From positions 1-64,000 of the forward strand of contig JAQXQU010000017.1 of assembly GCA_029101345.1 (NCBI GenBank): a DNA stretch of 64,000 nt, given 5' to 3'. The translations under genes were made by a program, and so were the position numbers. This DNA comes from Erysipelotrichaceae bacterium (lineage in GTDB: Bacteria > Bacillota_I > Bacilli_A > Erysipelotrichales > Erysipelotrichaceae). Each line of letters opens with the position of its first letter. The stretch's first letter is position 1. This document shows, piece by piece, positions 9,354-19,252 of this stretch. The notes under the pieces were generated by a model that saw nothing but the letters and a program-made list of their open reading frames with translations, searched no databases and was not told the DNA's origin.

Positions 9354-10293
9354 TGACTTCAACATCCAATCCAAATTCCGAAGGGAGAAAACGTGGGCAG
9401 ACTGCATCAATTGTGCAAATGACAGAAGAAGCTAAGCGATTGCCAATAAGACAGGCTTCCTTCAGACTTTTGCCATAGGTAAGACCGACACTGACACCAG
9501 CAAAGAAGGCATCACCAGCACCGGTTGTGTCAACCACACTTACTTTCATGGCATCGATATAGCCATATTCACCATTATTGCTGGCATAAGCTGCGCCCTT
9601 ATCACCCATTGTGACGACCATCTTGCAAATACCGGATTGAACTAGCTTGTCCTTAAGAATCTCTGCCATTTCTTCAGGGCTTTTCCCTTCATAATCTTCA
9701 AAGAACAGCATGCCAGCTTCCTGGATATTACAGACAAGACAGCCAGCCTGCTTCAAAAGATCTCTTCTTTTCAGGGCAATGGACATATTGGAAATGGCCG
9801 CATAGACTTGCTTGCCATATTTTTTGGCATAGTGGAAAATGCGTTTGACGATTTCCTTGTCCATATCGATTTCAATGGCAATGGAATCACAATCCTTGAA
9901 GATTTCATCCCCATGTTCATCGATGATCTTGACAATGCCAGATAAGTCCGGCCTTTTGGAAATGGAGGCTACAACATCGCCCTGATTATCAAATATTGCT
10001 AACCAGGTTCCAAGACCATCCTCACTGATACCGATATAATCAGTATTGACCTTATGGTTTTTGAGCTTGGCAATGGCGTCCCTGCCTAGTCCAGAATCAT
10101 CAACTACTGAGACAAAGGTTGGCCTTAGTTCCAGATTGGCAATATCTTCAGCAATGTTTCTTGAAACACCGCCATGGACCTGTTCTACTCTGCCAACATT
10201 TCTGCCACCAGGTATATACTTGTCCAAAGGATAGCCTTTGACATCAATGAAAATAGCTCCTACAACAACAATGCCCATGTTTTTGACCTCCAA
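9346..10293 (-). CDS. PfkB-family carbohydrate/nucleoside kinase
   Basis: N-terminal GG motif region and C-terminal VVDTTGAGDAFFAGVSVGL. Confidence 0.93.
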   Translation of the reverse strand: MEVKNMGIVVVGAIFIDVKGYPLDKYIPGGRNVGRVEQVHGGVSRNIAEDIANLELRPTFVSVVDDSGLGRDAIAKLKNHKVNTDYIGISEDGLGTWLAIFDNQGDVVASISKRPDLSGIVKIIDEHGDEIFKDCDSIAIEIDMDKEIVKRIFHYAKKYGKQVYAAISNMSIALKRRDLLKQAGCLVCNIQEAGMLFFEDYEGKSPEEMAEILKDKLVQSGICKMVVTMGDKGAAYASNNGEYGYIDAMKVSVVDTTGAGDAFFAGVSVGLTYGKSLKEACLIGNRLASSVICTIDAVCPRFLPSEFGLDVEVND

Positions 10294-10361
10294 ATTGCCT
10301 TTTTATCACAATGGATTATTGAACCTTCAATTCTTTTTATATTATTATAAAGTAAATAATT

Positions 10362-11552
10362 ATGATTAACAGTAAAAAGAACAGCATTGGGATCCAATTG
10401 TTCCAGACGCCTAAAATCATTTATCAGGGCCATGAGTCAGACCTGATCCATAAGCTTGGCAAAAAGATCATCAGTCTTTTTGAAGTTTTTGTTATCAATG
10501 CCGGTGAAGCAGTTTCCAGTGATTATCTGATTGACAATATCTGGCCAGATAGTGAAGATGGACGCAATGTTTTGAAATACTCAATTTTCCGACTAAGAAA
10601 GGCCTTAAGTGATATTGAAGGTCTTGAGGGACTCGAACTGATCAAGACTGTTGAAGATGGCTATATCCTGAATCCGGCTTATGATTATGACATTGATGTC
10701 AAGAAGGCTGAGAATATCTATAAGAAGCTAGGTCGCAAGATGGATTATGATGGAAATGACTATAACTTGGGAAGAGAGCTTGTCAAGCTCTATAAGGGCC
10801 ATTTCTATGTAACCAATAATGCACCTTTGGTTTTGACATTGGATTCAGAAAGACATAGTTCTCATTTCTCCAATATTGTAGTATCCATGTCCAAATATCT
10901 TTTAGCTAATCATCTTTATACCGAGATGATGTCATTGAACTACAATGCCATCATGATTGAACCTTTCTATGAAGGCCTTCATTATTACTATATGAAGGGT
11001 CTGATTGAAGTCAAGGATTATCATCGGGCCTTGCAATACTATGATGAGATCAATGAGCGTTTCTATAATGAATTGGGTACCGGCTTATCCCAGCAATTCA
11101 AGGATCTCTACAATGTCATTGTCGAAGATGATCGGGAGAAGGAAAAGACAGAACTGTCTGCATTAAGAAATGACATTGAACAGAATATCAAACTGGCTGG
11201 TGGTTTCTATTGTACCTATGACATGTTCAAGCATCTCTATGAAATAACGACCAAGGAATGCAAAAGAGAAGATAAACGCTGTTTCCTCTTGATGTTCAGC
11301 ATTTCTGACAATATTGATTATTCAAAGCGAATGACTATCTCCAATAAGCTCAAGAAGATCATTGAAGAGTCCATTCGTACCAGCGATGTCTTTGCCAGAG
11401 TCAATAAGGATCAGTTTGTTTCCCTGCTTGTCTGCCGGGAAATGGATAATGTCTACATGATTGCTCAAAGAATATCAGCTAAGTTCTATAAGAAGTATTC
11501 CTCTGCCAAAGTAAGACTCAACTACTCGGCAATGGAAGTAACACCTGAATAA
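10362..11552 (+). CDS. SARP/BTAD-type transcriptional regulator with degenerate GGDEF-like C-terminus
   Basis: OmpR-type wHTH (SSDYLIDNIWPDSEDGRNVLKYSIFRLRKAL), BTAD-like helical region, C-terminal SDVFARVNKDQFVSLLV. Confidence 0.8.
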   Translation: MINSKKNSIGIQLFQTPKIIYQGHESDLIHKLGKKIISLFEVFVINAGEAVSSDYLIDNIWPDSEDGRNVLKYSIFRLRKALSDIEGLEGLELIKTVEDGYILNPAYDYDIDVKKAENIYKKLGRKMDYDGNDYNLGRELVKLYKGHFYVTNNAPLVLTLDSERHSSHFSNIVVSMSKYLLANHLYTEMMSLNYNAIMIEPFYEGLHYYYMKGLIEVKDYHRALQYYDEINERFYNELGTGLSQQFKDLYNVIVEDDREKEKTELSALRNDIEQNIKLAGGFYCTYDMFKHLYEITTKECKREDKRCFLLMFSISDNIDYSKRMTISNKLKKIIEESIRTSDVFARVNKDQFVSLLVCREMDNVYMIAQRISAKFYKKYSSAKVRLNYSAMEVTPE

Positions 11553-11557
11553 ATACT

Positions 11558-11584
11558 AACGCCTGGCTTTGCAGGCGTTTTCTT
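11558..11584 (+). terminator. Rho-independent terminator
   Basis: AACGCCTGgctttgCAGGCGTTTTC. Confidence 0.75.
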
Positions 11585-11595
11585 TGGAGGCAAGG

Positions 11596-12339
11596 ATGAT
11601 AGATAGGGATTTGCATATTCACACCACTTTCTGTGATGGGAAGAATTCGGCTGAGGAAATGGTTTTAGCTGCCATTGACAGGGGACTTAAGACTATTGGC
11701 TTTTCTTCCCATAGCTATCTGCCATTTGACAATGCCTGCATGAAAGAGGATGTTGTTGAAGATTATATCCAGGAAATAAGGCGCTTGAAGGTCAAGTATC
11801 AGGACCAGATTGAAATACTATTGGGAATTGAAAAGGACTATTATTCCAAACTTGATACCAGTGTCTTTGATTATGTCATTGGCTCTGTCCATTTCATCAG
11901 GATGGGTGATGATCATGTCTGTGTTGACTATGATCTTCCAAGGCTAAAGGAAATGGTTGAGAAGCATTTTGCTGGCGATTATCTGGCGTATGCAGAAAAA
12001 TACTATGAATTGGCAGGTGATCTTAAGGACATTGATATTGTTGGCCACTTTGATCTTGTGACCAAGTTCAATGAACAGGAAATGCTGATAGATACAAATG
12101 ATTGCCGATATATCAATGCCTATCAAAAGGCTGCTGCTAAGCTTATCAGCAGGGGTGTCATCTTTGAAATCAATACAGGAGCCATCAGCCGTGGCTATCG
12201 GACAAGCCCTTATCCTGCAAGGGAAATCATTGACTATATCAAGGAAAAGGGTGGAAGACTGATGCTTAATTCTGATGCTCATCAGAAGGAAAACATAGCT
12301 TATCTATTTGATAAATATGAAAAGCTCCTTAGCAGATAA
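11596..12339 (+). CDS. PHP-domain histidinol-phosphatase family protein
   Basis: DLHIHTTFCDGKNSAEEMV..IGFSSHS..LLGIEKDYY..VIGSVHF..DIVGHFDLV..NSDAH; start trimmed to the ATG after GGAGG. Confidence 0.88.
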   Translation: MIDRDLHIHTTFCDGKNSAEEMVLAAIDRGLKTIGFSSHSYLPFDNACMKEDVVEDYIQEIRRLKVKYQDQIEILLGIEKDYYSKLDTSVFDYVIGSVHFIRMGDDHVCVDYDLPRLKEMVEKHFAGDYLAYAEKYYELAGDLKDIDIVGHFDLVTKFNEQEMLIDTNDCRYINAYQKAAAKLISRGVIFEINTGAISRGYRTSPYPAREIIDYIKEKGGRLMLNSDAHQKENIAYLFDKYEKLLSR

Positions 12340-12358
12340 ATGCTAAAGAGCTTTTTTC
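12319..12358. terminator. Bidirectional terminator between convergent genes
   Basis: AAAAGCTCcTTAGCAgataaaTGCTAAaGAGCTTTTTT. Confidence 0.8.
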
Positions 12359-13587
12359 ATTTCCTTCTTTTGCTTATACATATCGAAATCAGCCAAGGTT
12401 ATCAGATATTTGATATCAATGTCACTATCACTCCAGGATTTGCCAGCTGCCATTTTGCATTCAAATGGCTTGTTTGAATTCAAGTATTTCAAGCGGTGAA
12501 GAACAAGGGAAATCAGATGATCAAGGTCGTTCTGGTTAATATTGACAGCTACGACAATGAATTCATCGCCACCATAGCGATAGGCATGAATGGAACGGTT
12601 GGTGATTGAACGAATGGCTTCGGCAGCTCTGATGATGCATTCGTCACCTTCATTATGGCCTAAGCAATCATTGATTTCCTTGAGATTGTTGATATCAAAA
12701 AAGAGAATGCCACAGCATCGAAGATTGACATATTCTGTTTCAATCATATTGTCCAGCTTGGAGCGATTATAAAGATAGGTCAGATTGTCCCTTTCGGAAA
12801 TCTTGATCAGTTCCTTCTTTTCCATGATGGTTTTGGTATTGTCAATCAAAAGGACAACCATGGTCCTTTGATGGGATCCGTTTTCGTGGACGAAGAATTG
12901 GGTATTGAAATAGCGGTAGTCACTATATCCTCTGTTGATGATGCGATAGGATACTTTAACATTTGTGCCAATTGGACAGGACGTGAAGTAGGCGGGATGG
13001 GTCTTGGCGATGAAGTTTGCCAAATCATCGGGATGAATCCTCTTCAATGTCTCTTCATAGACCTTTGACCAAGGAACATCATAGTTCTTGACAATGACCT
13101 CTTCATTTTCAACCACAATCTTGGCAATCAGATCAGTTTCCAGGTTGATGAAAACTGCTAAGGTGTAGGTGCCATTGATAGAATCGGAAAGGATTGTATT
13201 TTTTAGGGCCAAATCCTTTTTGGAGGAAGTAGTATCGATGATTTTGACAATCAGATAATCTTCATCCACAAAGGAAGAGATGATGATTTTCTTATAGGAG
13301 CCATTCTTGAGTTTGATGACTCCTTCGATTTTTGCCCCATCCTTAAGGCTTCTAAGAGCCTTGGGGTCAATCATTTCCTTGAATTTCAAAAAGTCATCAT
13401 CATCAATTATCTCTTCTGACATTGCCAAATGAATCTGAGGATTGTTTCCATAAGTGTTGAGAATGGAAATGATATCCTCTTTGGCATGAATAATTGATAA
13501 TGAAAGGTCATTTTTATCAATTGCAGCGACTACATCACAGCCTATGCAGATGTTTTTGATTAGATTCTGGGATTTCAAGTCAATCAT
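12343..13587 (-). CDS. PAS-like/GGDEF diguanylate cyclase
   Basis: GILFFDINNLKEINDCLGHNEGDECI...AYRYGGDEFIVVA. Confidence 0.92.
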   Translation of the reverse strand: MIDLKSQNLIKNICIGCDVVAAIDKNDLSLSIIHAKEDIISILNTYGNNPQIHLAMSEEIIDDDDFLKFKEMIDPKALRSLKDGAKIEGVIKLKNGSYKKIIISSFVDEDYLIVKIIDTTSSKKDLALKNTILSDSINGTYTLAVFINLETDLIAKIVVENEEVIVKNYDVPWSKVYEETLKRIHPDDLANFIAKTHPAYFTSCPIGTNVKVSYRIINRGYSDYRYFNTQFFVHENGSHQRTMVVLLIDNTKTIMEKKELIKISERDNLTYLYNRSKLDNMIETEYVNLRCCGILFFDINNLKEINDCLGHNEGDECIIRAAEAIRSITNRSIHAYRYGGDEFIVVAVNINQNDLDHLISLVLHRLKYLNSNKPFECKMAAGKSWSDSDIDIKYLITLADFDMYKQKKEMKKAL

Positions 13588-13636
13588 AAAGCACTTTTAT
13601 TATAGAGAATGAAAGTATATCAATCAAGAAGGATGC

Positions 13637-14035
13637 TTAAATCGCATCTTTGCCTAGAATTTTTCTGCCAAGCTTTGAGGCTGACCGTTCACAATAGAGG
13701 GAGTAGTAGGAAATCCGCTTTTTCTTGCGCAAATGTTTGAAATAGGGAAGCGTCGCCCAAAGAAGGGAAGGGATTCCGATTATTAGAAGATAGAAAGGAC
13801 CTAAGATGATTGATTGGATGGTATGGCCATATTCATGGACAAGAATTCTTTCATCATGGTGGCCATAGAAGATGAATAGCCCTAATGCCAGACTTGAATG
13901 ATGATGCCAGCGCTTGACATAAGCTCCATGATAAAAATAGCATTCATCATGGCTGATGAAAAGCCAAAGAATAAAACCCAGAATGTTTTGCAAAAGCCCC
14001 CAGCTTAGTTGCAATAGATAATAGAGTGCTAGCAA
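13637..14035 (-). CDS. Small membrane protein with HEYGH putative metal-binding motif
   Basis: TTG start; hydrophobic segments; GHHDERILVHEYGHTIQSIILGPFYLL. Confidence 0.65.
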   Translation of the reverse strand: MLALYYLLQLSWGLLQNILGFILWLFISHDECYFYHGAYVKRWHHHSSLALGLFIFYGHHDERILVHEYGHTIQSIILGPFYLLIIGIPSLLWATLPYFKHLRKKKRISYYSLYCERSASKLGRKILGKDAI

Positions 14036-14036
14036 G

Positions 14037-14528
14037 TCAATTCTCCTTTAGCCTTAGGACATAATAGCTGATAGAAAGCGGTTGGTCGAATTTGATGCCA
14101 AAATCCTTGAAAGTGACCATTTTTTCAAAGCCAAAACGGGCATGAATCCTTTCGCTTCGAGTATTGTTGGCGGTAATAATGGAGACAATATTCCAATATT
14201 GAAGTTTTTTGGCCTCATTGATTATGGCTTCCATCAGTTCCTGGCCATATCCTAAGCCTAAATGCTTGTAGTCAAGATAGATTGAAAGATCAGCTGTACA
14301 GTCATAGGCTTGTCTTTGATTGAAGTGGTCAAGATAGGCATAACCGACAATTGTTCCATTGATTTCCTTAATCAAGAAGGGATAGTTTTTGGCAATGGCA
14401 GTGATTCTTTTTCTGAAGTCATCTAAAGTGGGCACTTTGGTTTCAAAAGTAATGACAGTGTTTTTGATATAATAACTGTAGATATCAAGGATAATTGGAA
14501 TATCCGTTTCTGTTAGTTTTCTAATCAT
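14037..14528 (-). CDS. GNAT N-acetyltransferase (phosphinothricin acetyltransferase-like)
   Basis: MIRKLTETDIPIILDIYSYYIKNTVITFE..YAYLDHF..LGLGYGQELMEAIINEAK..RIHARFGFEKM; start trimmed from 14627. Confidence 0.9.
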   Translation of the reverse strand: MIRKLTETDIPIILDIYSYYIKNTVITFETKVPTLDDFRKRITAIAKNYPFLIKEINGTIVGYAYLDHFNQRQAYDCTADLSIYLDYKHLGLGYGQELMEAIINEAKKLQYWNIVSIITANNTRSERIHARFGFEKMVTFKDFGIKFDQPLSISYYVLRLKEN

Positions 14529-14546
14529 AGTTGTAGTGAGGTAAAA

Positions 14547-15125
14547 ATGATAAAGGAATTGGTAAAAAGCAGTCGCAGCTATCGCAATTTTGATAGCAGC
14601 TATGAAATGAAATTGGAAACATTGCACGAACTGGTCGATATTGCCCGTTTCTGTCCATCCAGCGTCAATCGTCAGCCCTTGAAATACTATTGCATCAGTG
14701 CTAAGGAAGAAGTTGGAAAGCTGATGCCGCTCTTAGGCTTTGCCAAGGCGCTTAAGAATCGCAAATTGCCGGATAAGGGCAAGGAACCAAATGGTTTCAT
14801 CATCATCTGCCATGATTTGACAATCGCCTCATCCAATGCCTCAATCGACAAGGATGTTGGCATTGTTGCCCAGAGCATTCTCTTGGGAGCTTGTGAAATG
14901 GGTTTGGGCGGCTGCTGCATTGGCTCCTTTGTACCTGATGCCGTCAGGGAAAAGCTGGAGCTTGACAAGCGCTATTTGCCAAAACTGGTCATTGCCTTAG
15001 GCAAGGTGGCGGAAACAGTAGTGCTGGAAGATGTGAAGGAAGATGGAGATATCAGCTATTATCGAGATGAAGATGATGTTCATCATGTCCCTAAGCGCAA
15101 GCTTATCGACTTATTGATCAGATAG
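14547..15125 (+). CDS. Nitroreductase family protein
   Basis: MIKELVKSSRSYRNFD..LVDIARFCPSSVNRQPLKY..ILLGACEMGLGGCCIGSF. Confidence 0.92.
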   Translation: MIKELVKSSRSYRNFDSSYEMKLETLHELVDIARFCPSSVNRQPLKYYCISAKEEVGKLMPLLGFAKALKNRKLPDKGKEPNGFIIICHDLTIASSNASIDKDVGIVAQSILLGACEMGLGGCCIGSFVPDAVREKLELDKRYLPKLVIALGKVAETVVLEDVKEDGDISYYRDEDDVHHVPKRKLIDLLIR

Positions 15126-16052
15126 CTTGTTCTTTTCGTTGGCCAGGTATTTCCTTAGCTGGTTGATATACTCCATGCCGATATCTGATAAGATGGAATG
15201 TCTTTTGGTAAGATAGCCGATTTCCATGATTGAGTTAGGATTTGATTCATCAGCCTGATAGGGAATGGCCAGGTAATCTGAACCATTGAGTTCTTCGCAG
15301 ATGATTCCTGAACAAAGGGTATAGGCATTCAGACCTACCATGAGGTTTAACATTGTTGCCCGGTCGTTGGTCTTGATTGTGCGCCGATATTCACTATCAC
15401 CCAAGATCTCTTCTGCAAGATACATGGAGTCAACGCTTCCCTGTTCAAAGGACAGGCAAGGATAATCAAGCAGTTCAAAGAAACTGATTGACTCCTTCTT
15501 TGCCAATGGATGATCCTTGTAGATATAGACATAGGCATTGCATTCAGTCAGATGATGGAAGACAACATCATAGCTGTCAAAGAGCTTGGACAAGTATTTG
15601 CGATTAAAGGATGACAGATAGAGGATGCCGATTTCACTACGGGAATTGCCGACATCTTCAATGACATGCATGGTTTTGGTTTCCCTGATAGCCAATTGGT
15701 ACTTGGCGGTATCATAATGCTTGACGGTTTCAACAAAGGCCTTGGTTGCAAAGGAATAGTGCTGGGTTGAAACTGAGAAGGTCTTGGTGAGGTCTTCTTT
15801 GGAAACATAACGGTCCTTGAGCAGCTGGTATTGCTGGTAGACCTGACGGGCATTGCTGAGAAAATCTGAGCCTTCTGGCGTCAAGGAAACACCCTTGGAA
15901 TTGCGGATGAAGATGGTTATTTCCAATTCATTTTCCAGTTCCTTGATGGAAGATGAGAGGGTAGGTTGGGAAATGAAAAGCTTTTCTGCCGCTTTATTCA
16001 TTGATCCAACATCAGCTATTGTCAGGGCGTAATTGATTTGCTGAAAAGTCAT
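15111..16052 (-). CDS. LysR-family transcriptional regulator
   Basis: MTFQQINYALTIADVGSMNKAAEKLFISQPTLSSSIKELENELEITIFIRNSKGVSLTPEG. Confidence 0.95.
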   Translation of the reverse strand: MTFQQINYALTIADVGSMNKAAEKLFISQPTLSSSIKELENELEITIFIRNSKGVSLTPEGSDFLSNARQVYQQYQLLKDRYVSKEDLTKTFSVSTQHYSFATKAFVETVKHYDTAKYQLAIRETKTMHVIEDVGNSRSEIGILYLSSFNRKYLSKLFDSYDVVFHHLTECNAYVYIYKDHPLAKKESISFFELLDYPCLSFEQGSVDSMYLAEEILGDSEYRRTIKTNDRATMLNLMVGLNAYTLCSGIICEELNGSDYLAIPYQADESNPNSIMEIGYLTKRHSILSDIGMEYINQLRKYLANEKNKLSDQ

Positions 16053-16180
16053 AGTATCTTTTGATATCCTTTCAAAACTCAATAGATAATATTTATAACT
16101 AAATCTTAGCACTCAATTAAGACTCAAAACCATCAATATCACACATTTCAATGCTATATTTTTATTAATTATTTAGTTAG

Positions 16181-16594
16181 GTGTTTATGAAACAAAAACT
16201 GCAGAGATTCTTTGCTGGAAGATATGGCATGGATCAGCTTAATAAATTTCTCTTCATCTTTGCCTTTGTCCTGATTGTCCTATCATCATTTATGAAAAAC
16301 AGCCCATTGCTTGGAATGCTGCTATATCTTCTGGGACTTGTGGCCTGGGGTTATGAGCTCTATCGCTTGATGTCCAAAGATTATTATCGGCGCAAGAGTG
16401 AAAATGAGCGCTATTTGAAGGCAAGCAATAAATATCGCCATCAGGTGATGGCCATCTATTATAATCTCAAGGACAGGAACAATAGCTATTTTGTCTGTCC
16501 GGAATGCGCGAAGATAGTAAGAGTACCTAAGGGAAGGGGTTCAATCATCATCCATTGTCCTAACTGCAACTGCAGTTTTGATAGGAAGAGCTGA
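16181..16594 (+). CDS. Membrane protein with C-terminal zinc ribbon
   Basis: Two TM segments; FVCPECAKIVRVPKGRGSIIIHCPNCNCSF. Confidence 0.8.
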   Translation: MFMKQKLQRFFAGRYGMDQLNKFLFIFAFVLIVLSSFMKNSPLLGMLLYLLGLVAWGYELYRLMSKDYYRRKSENERYLKASNKYRHQVMAIYYNLKDRNNSYFVCPECAKIVRVPKGRGSIIIHCPNCNCSFDRKS

Positions 16595-16596
16595 TT

Positions 16597-17412
16597 GTGT
16601 TTGGCTATATAAGCATTAACAAGCCTGAGCTCAAGTTCAGGGAATATGATGAATACCGAGGGTTCTATTGCGGATTATGCCACAGTCTTAAAAGACATGG
16701 ACAGTTTTCCAGACTGACCCTTAATTTTGATATGACCTTTCTGGCAATTCTTTTGACCGACCTTTATGAGGCGGAAACCAATAGCTATGAATTGCGCTGT
16801 CCAATTCATCCTTTGAAAAAGGAAAGGGTCTATGAAAACAAGTATCTTGATTATTGTGCAGATATGACCATCATTCTGGCGTATTTCAAGAATGAAGATG
16901 ATATCAAGGATGAAAGGATGGCCTCATCAAAACTGGGCAATCTTTATTTGGCCAAGCGTTTCAAGGAAATCAGTGGCAAATACGAAGCCAAAATACAAAG
17001 AATCAGGGAAGCCCTTGATGAAATCAGCAATCTTGAAGCTTCAGAAAGCAGGGAAATTGACTATTTGGCCAGTGCAAGTGGTAAAATGCTAGGTGAAGTC
17101 TTCAGATATGAAGATGATCACTGGGCAAAACAGCTCTACCAGATGGGTTTCTATCTAGGCAAATATGTCTATTTGCTTGATGCCTATGATGATCGGAACA
17201 AAGACAAAAAGAAAGGCTGCTTCAATATCATCAATGAGATGGAGCTTGACAAGGACAAGGTTCTGGAATTATTGGAAATGATGATGGCTGAAGCGGCAGA
17301 TAGATTTGAAGTACTGCCAATACTTGATTATGCAGGCATCTTGCGAAATGTCATCTATGCTGACATTGCAGCCAAAATGGATGAAATCGATAAAAGAATG
17401 GAGAAAAAGTGA
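16597..17412 (+). CDS. DUF5685-like protein
   Basis: [52 protein letters not shown]...GCFNIINEM. Confidence 0.8.
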   Translation: MFGYISINKPELKFREYDEYRGFYCGLCHSLKRHGQFSRLTLNFDMTFLAILLTDLYEAETNSYELRCPIHPLKKERVYENKYLDYCADMTIILAYFKNEDDIKDERMASSKLGNLYLAKRFKEISGKYEAKIQRIREALDEISNLEASESREIDYLASASGKMLGEVFRYEDDHWAKQLYQMGFYLGKYVYLLDAYDDRNKDKKKGCFNIINEMELDKDKVLELLEMMMAEAADRFEVLPILDYAGILRNVIYADIAAKMDEIDKRMEKK

Positions 17413-18128
17413 GAGATCCCTATGAGATTTTAGGAATCAGCAGCACCGCTACTGATGATGAAATAAAAAAGGCCTATCGGACGCTGTCCAAGAAGTATCA
17501 CCCTGATGCCAATATCAATGCGCCAAACATCAATGAACTGACAGAGAAGTTCAAGGAAGTCCAGAATGCCTATGATACTATCATGGATATGCGCAAGAAA
17601 GGCTATACTGGTGATTATGCATCATATGCCAATCAATCAGCCTATAATGGCTATAACAACAGCCAGAACTATTCATATCGCGAATATGACAATTTCGCTG
17701 ATTTTTTCAATGACTTCTTTACTGGTGGTCAGCAATTCTATGGCCAAAGCCAAAACAGTGATGAATTATACTATTTCCAAGCTGTAAATCATATCAAACA
17801 GGGCTATTATCAGGATGCTTTGCGAACACTTGAGGCTATTAGGAATCGTGATGGACGCTGGTATTACTATAGTGCTATTTGCCATAGTGCCTTAGGCAAT
17901 AACATCAAGGCAATGGAAGAAATTGAAACAGCTCTGCAATATGAACCTGATAATGCCAATTATCGCCAAGCCTATGAGCGTATGCAAAGGGGCAGGAAGG
18001 CTTATCGCAATAAGACTTACAGCTCCAGCAATTATAATGGTGGCTGTGTCAATTGCTGTATCAGATTGGCAGTTCTGAATATGGTTTTGAACTGCTGCTG
18101 TGGAAGGGGCTACTTCTGTTGCCTCTAG
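17409..18128 (+). CDS. DnaJ-domain protein with TPR-like segment and Cys-rich C-terminus
   Basis: [33 protein letters not shown] (HPD present); C-terminal [30 protein letters not shown] start overlaps upstream stop. Confidence 0.9.
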   Translation: MRDPYEILGISSTATDDEIKKAYRTLSKKYHPDANINAPNINELTEKFKEVQNAYDTIMDMRKKGYTGDYASYANQSAYNGYNNSQNYSYREYDNFADFFNDFFTGGQQFYGQSQNSDELYYFQAVNHIKQGYYQDALRTLEAIRNRDGRWYYYSAICHSALGNNIKAMEEIETALQYEPDNANYRQAYERMQRGRKAYRNKTYSSSNYNGGCVNCCIRLAVLNMVLNCCCGRGYFCCL

Positions 18129-18137
18129 GAGAGATGG

Positions 18138-18548
18138 ATGGTTAGGGAAATATGCAAGGATGAAAAGAAGCTCAAAAAGAAGAGCAATAAAGCCAATATT
18201 GGTGATGAACGCATTGTTTATGATCTGATCGATACTCTAAAAGCCCATCGTCATGAATGTTTGGGCATGGCGGCGAATATGATTGGTGAAAACAAGCAGA
18301 TTATTGCTGTCTATGTTGGTGCTTTGATCATCGCGATGATCAACCCCCGGATTATTGACAAATCGGAACCTTATGAGACCTATGAGGGCTGCTTAAGCCT
18401 TGAAGGACAAAGGAAGGCCATACGTTACAAGCGGATTGAAGTGGAATTCGAAGATAGCCATTTCAATAAGACCAGACATATATTTACCGGTCTGACTGCT
18501 CAGATTATCCAACATGAAATCAATCATTTGGAAGGAATGCTTATTTAG
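18138..18548 (+). CDS. def: Peptide deformylase (divergent GMAANMIG subfamily)
   Basis: Motifs GMAANMIG, YEGCLSLEG, IQHEINHLEGMLI. Confidence 0.88.
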   Translation: MVREICKDEKKLKKKSNKANIGDERIVYDLIDTLKAHRHECLGMAANMIGENKQIIAVYVGALIIAMINPRIIDKSEPYETYEGCLSLEGQRKAIRYKRIEVEFEDSHFNKTRHIFTGLTAQIIQHEINHLEGMLI

Positions 18549-18550
18549 GA

Positions 18551-19252
18551 ATGAGAAGAGCCATTCCTTTTTGCCGTCAGAAAGAATATGTTATCATTGA
18601 TGTTTTTGAGCCCTGCATGTCCTTTGTGCATGCAGTTTTTTTGCGTTTTGGTTATCAGACATCACTCATCAAAACCACAAAACCGGCAGACTTTGAAGAC
18701 CTGATTGTCGAAGCAATTCAAAACAATGGGGTTGCTGGTGAAATACTGCTAGTAGATATCTTTGAGGATGGCCTTGTCAAAAGAATAAAGGACAGGGTCG
18801 GTGATGATAAAAGCACCTGCATCAAAGAGTTCAATGCCTATGGGATTGGTGGCATCAGGTTCTATCGCTATCTGCTCTATGCCATTATCATTTCTGATCT
18901 TTTGACTCTTTATGAAATAAAGGACAGCAAATGCTGGCTTAAGGAATTTGCAGAATTCATCAGTACTGATAAGAATCTGACCTATGAAGATTTCAAAGGC
19001 TTTATGGCAATGATTGCCAGGGATTTAAAAATGCCGGCAAACAGCAAGCCTTTGATCAGTCATCTGGTTCTTGCTTATCTGAAGGATAAAGGTAAAATGT
19101 CTGAAATCTGTTGCCGTTATCTAAAGGAAAAGCTTCTTGATATAGAAAAGATGCTGAATGATGAAAAAGAATGTCATCCCTTAAGAACTGTTGTTGATGA
19201 CCGTAAAGCCATTGTGGACTACTATCTAAAAAGATGGGCAAACCCATCTTAA
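18551..19252 (+). CDS. Hypothetical protein (233 aa)
   Basis: Intact ORF directly after def; no family recognised. Confidence 0.7.
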   Translation: MRRAIPFCRQKEYVIIDVFEPCMSFVHAVFLRFGYQTSLIKTTKPADFEDLIVEAIQNNGVAGEILLVDIFEDGLVKRIKDRVGDDKSTCIKEFNAYGIGGIRFYRYLLYAIIISDLLTLYEIKDSKCWLKEFAEFISTDKNLTYEDFKGFMAMIARDLKMPANSKPLISHLVLAYLKDKGKMSEICCRYLKEKLLDIEKMLNDEKECHPLRTVVDDRKAIVDYYLKRWANPS

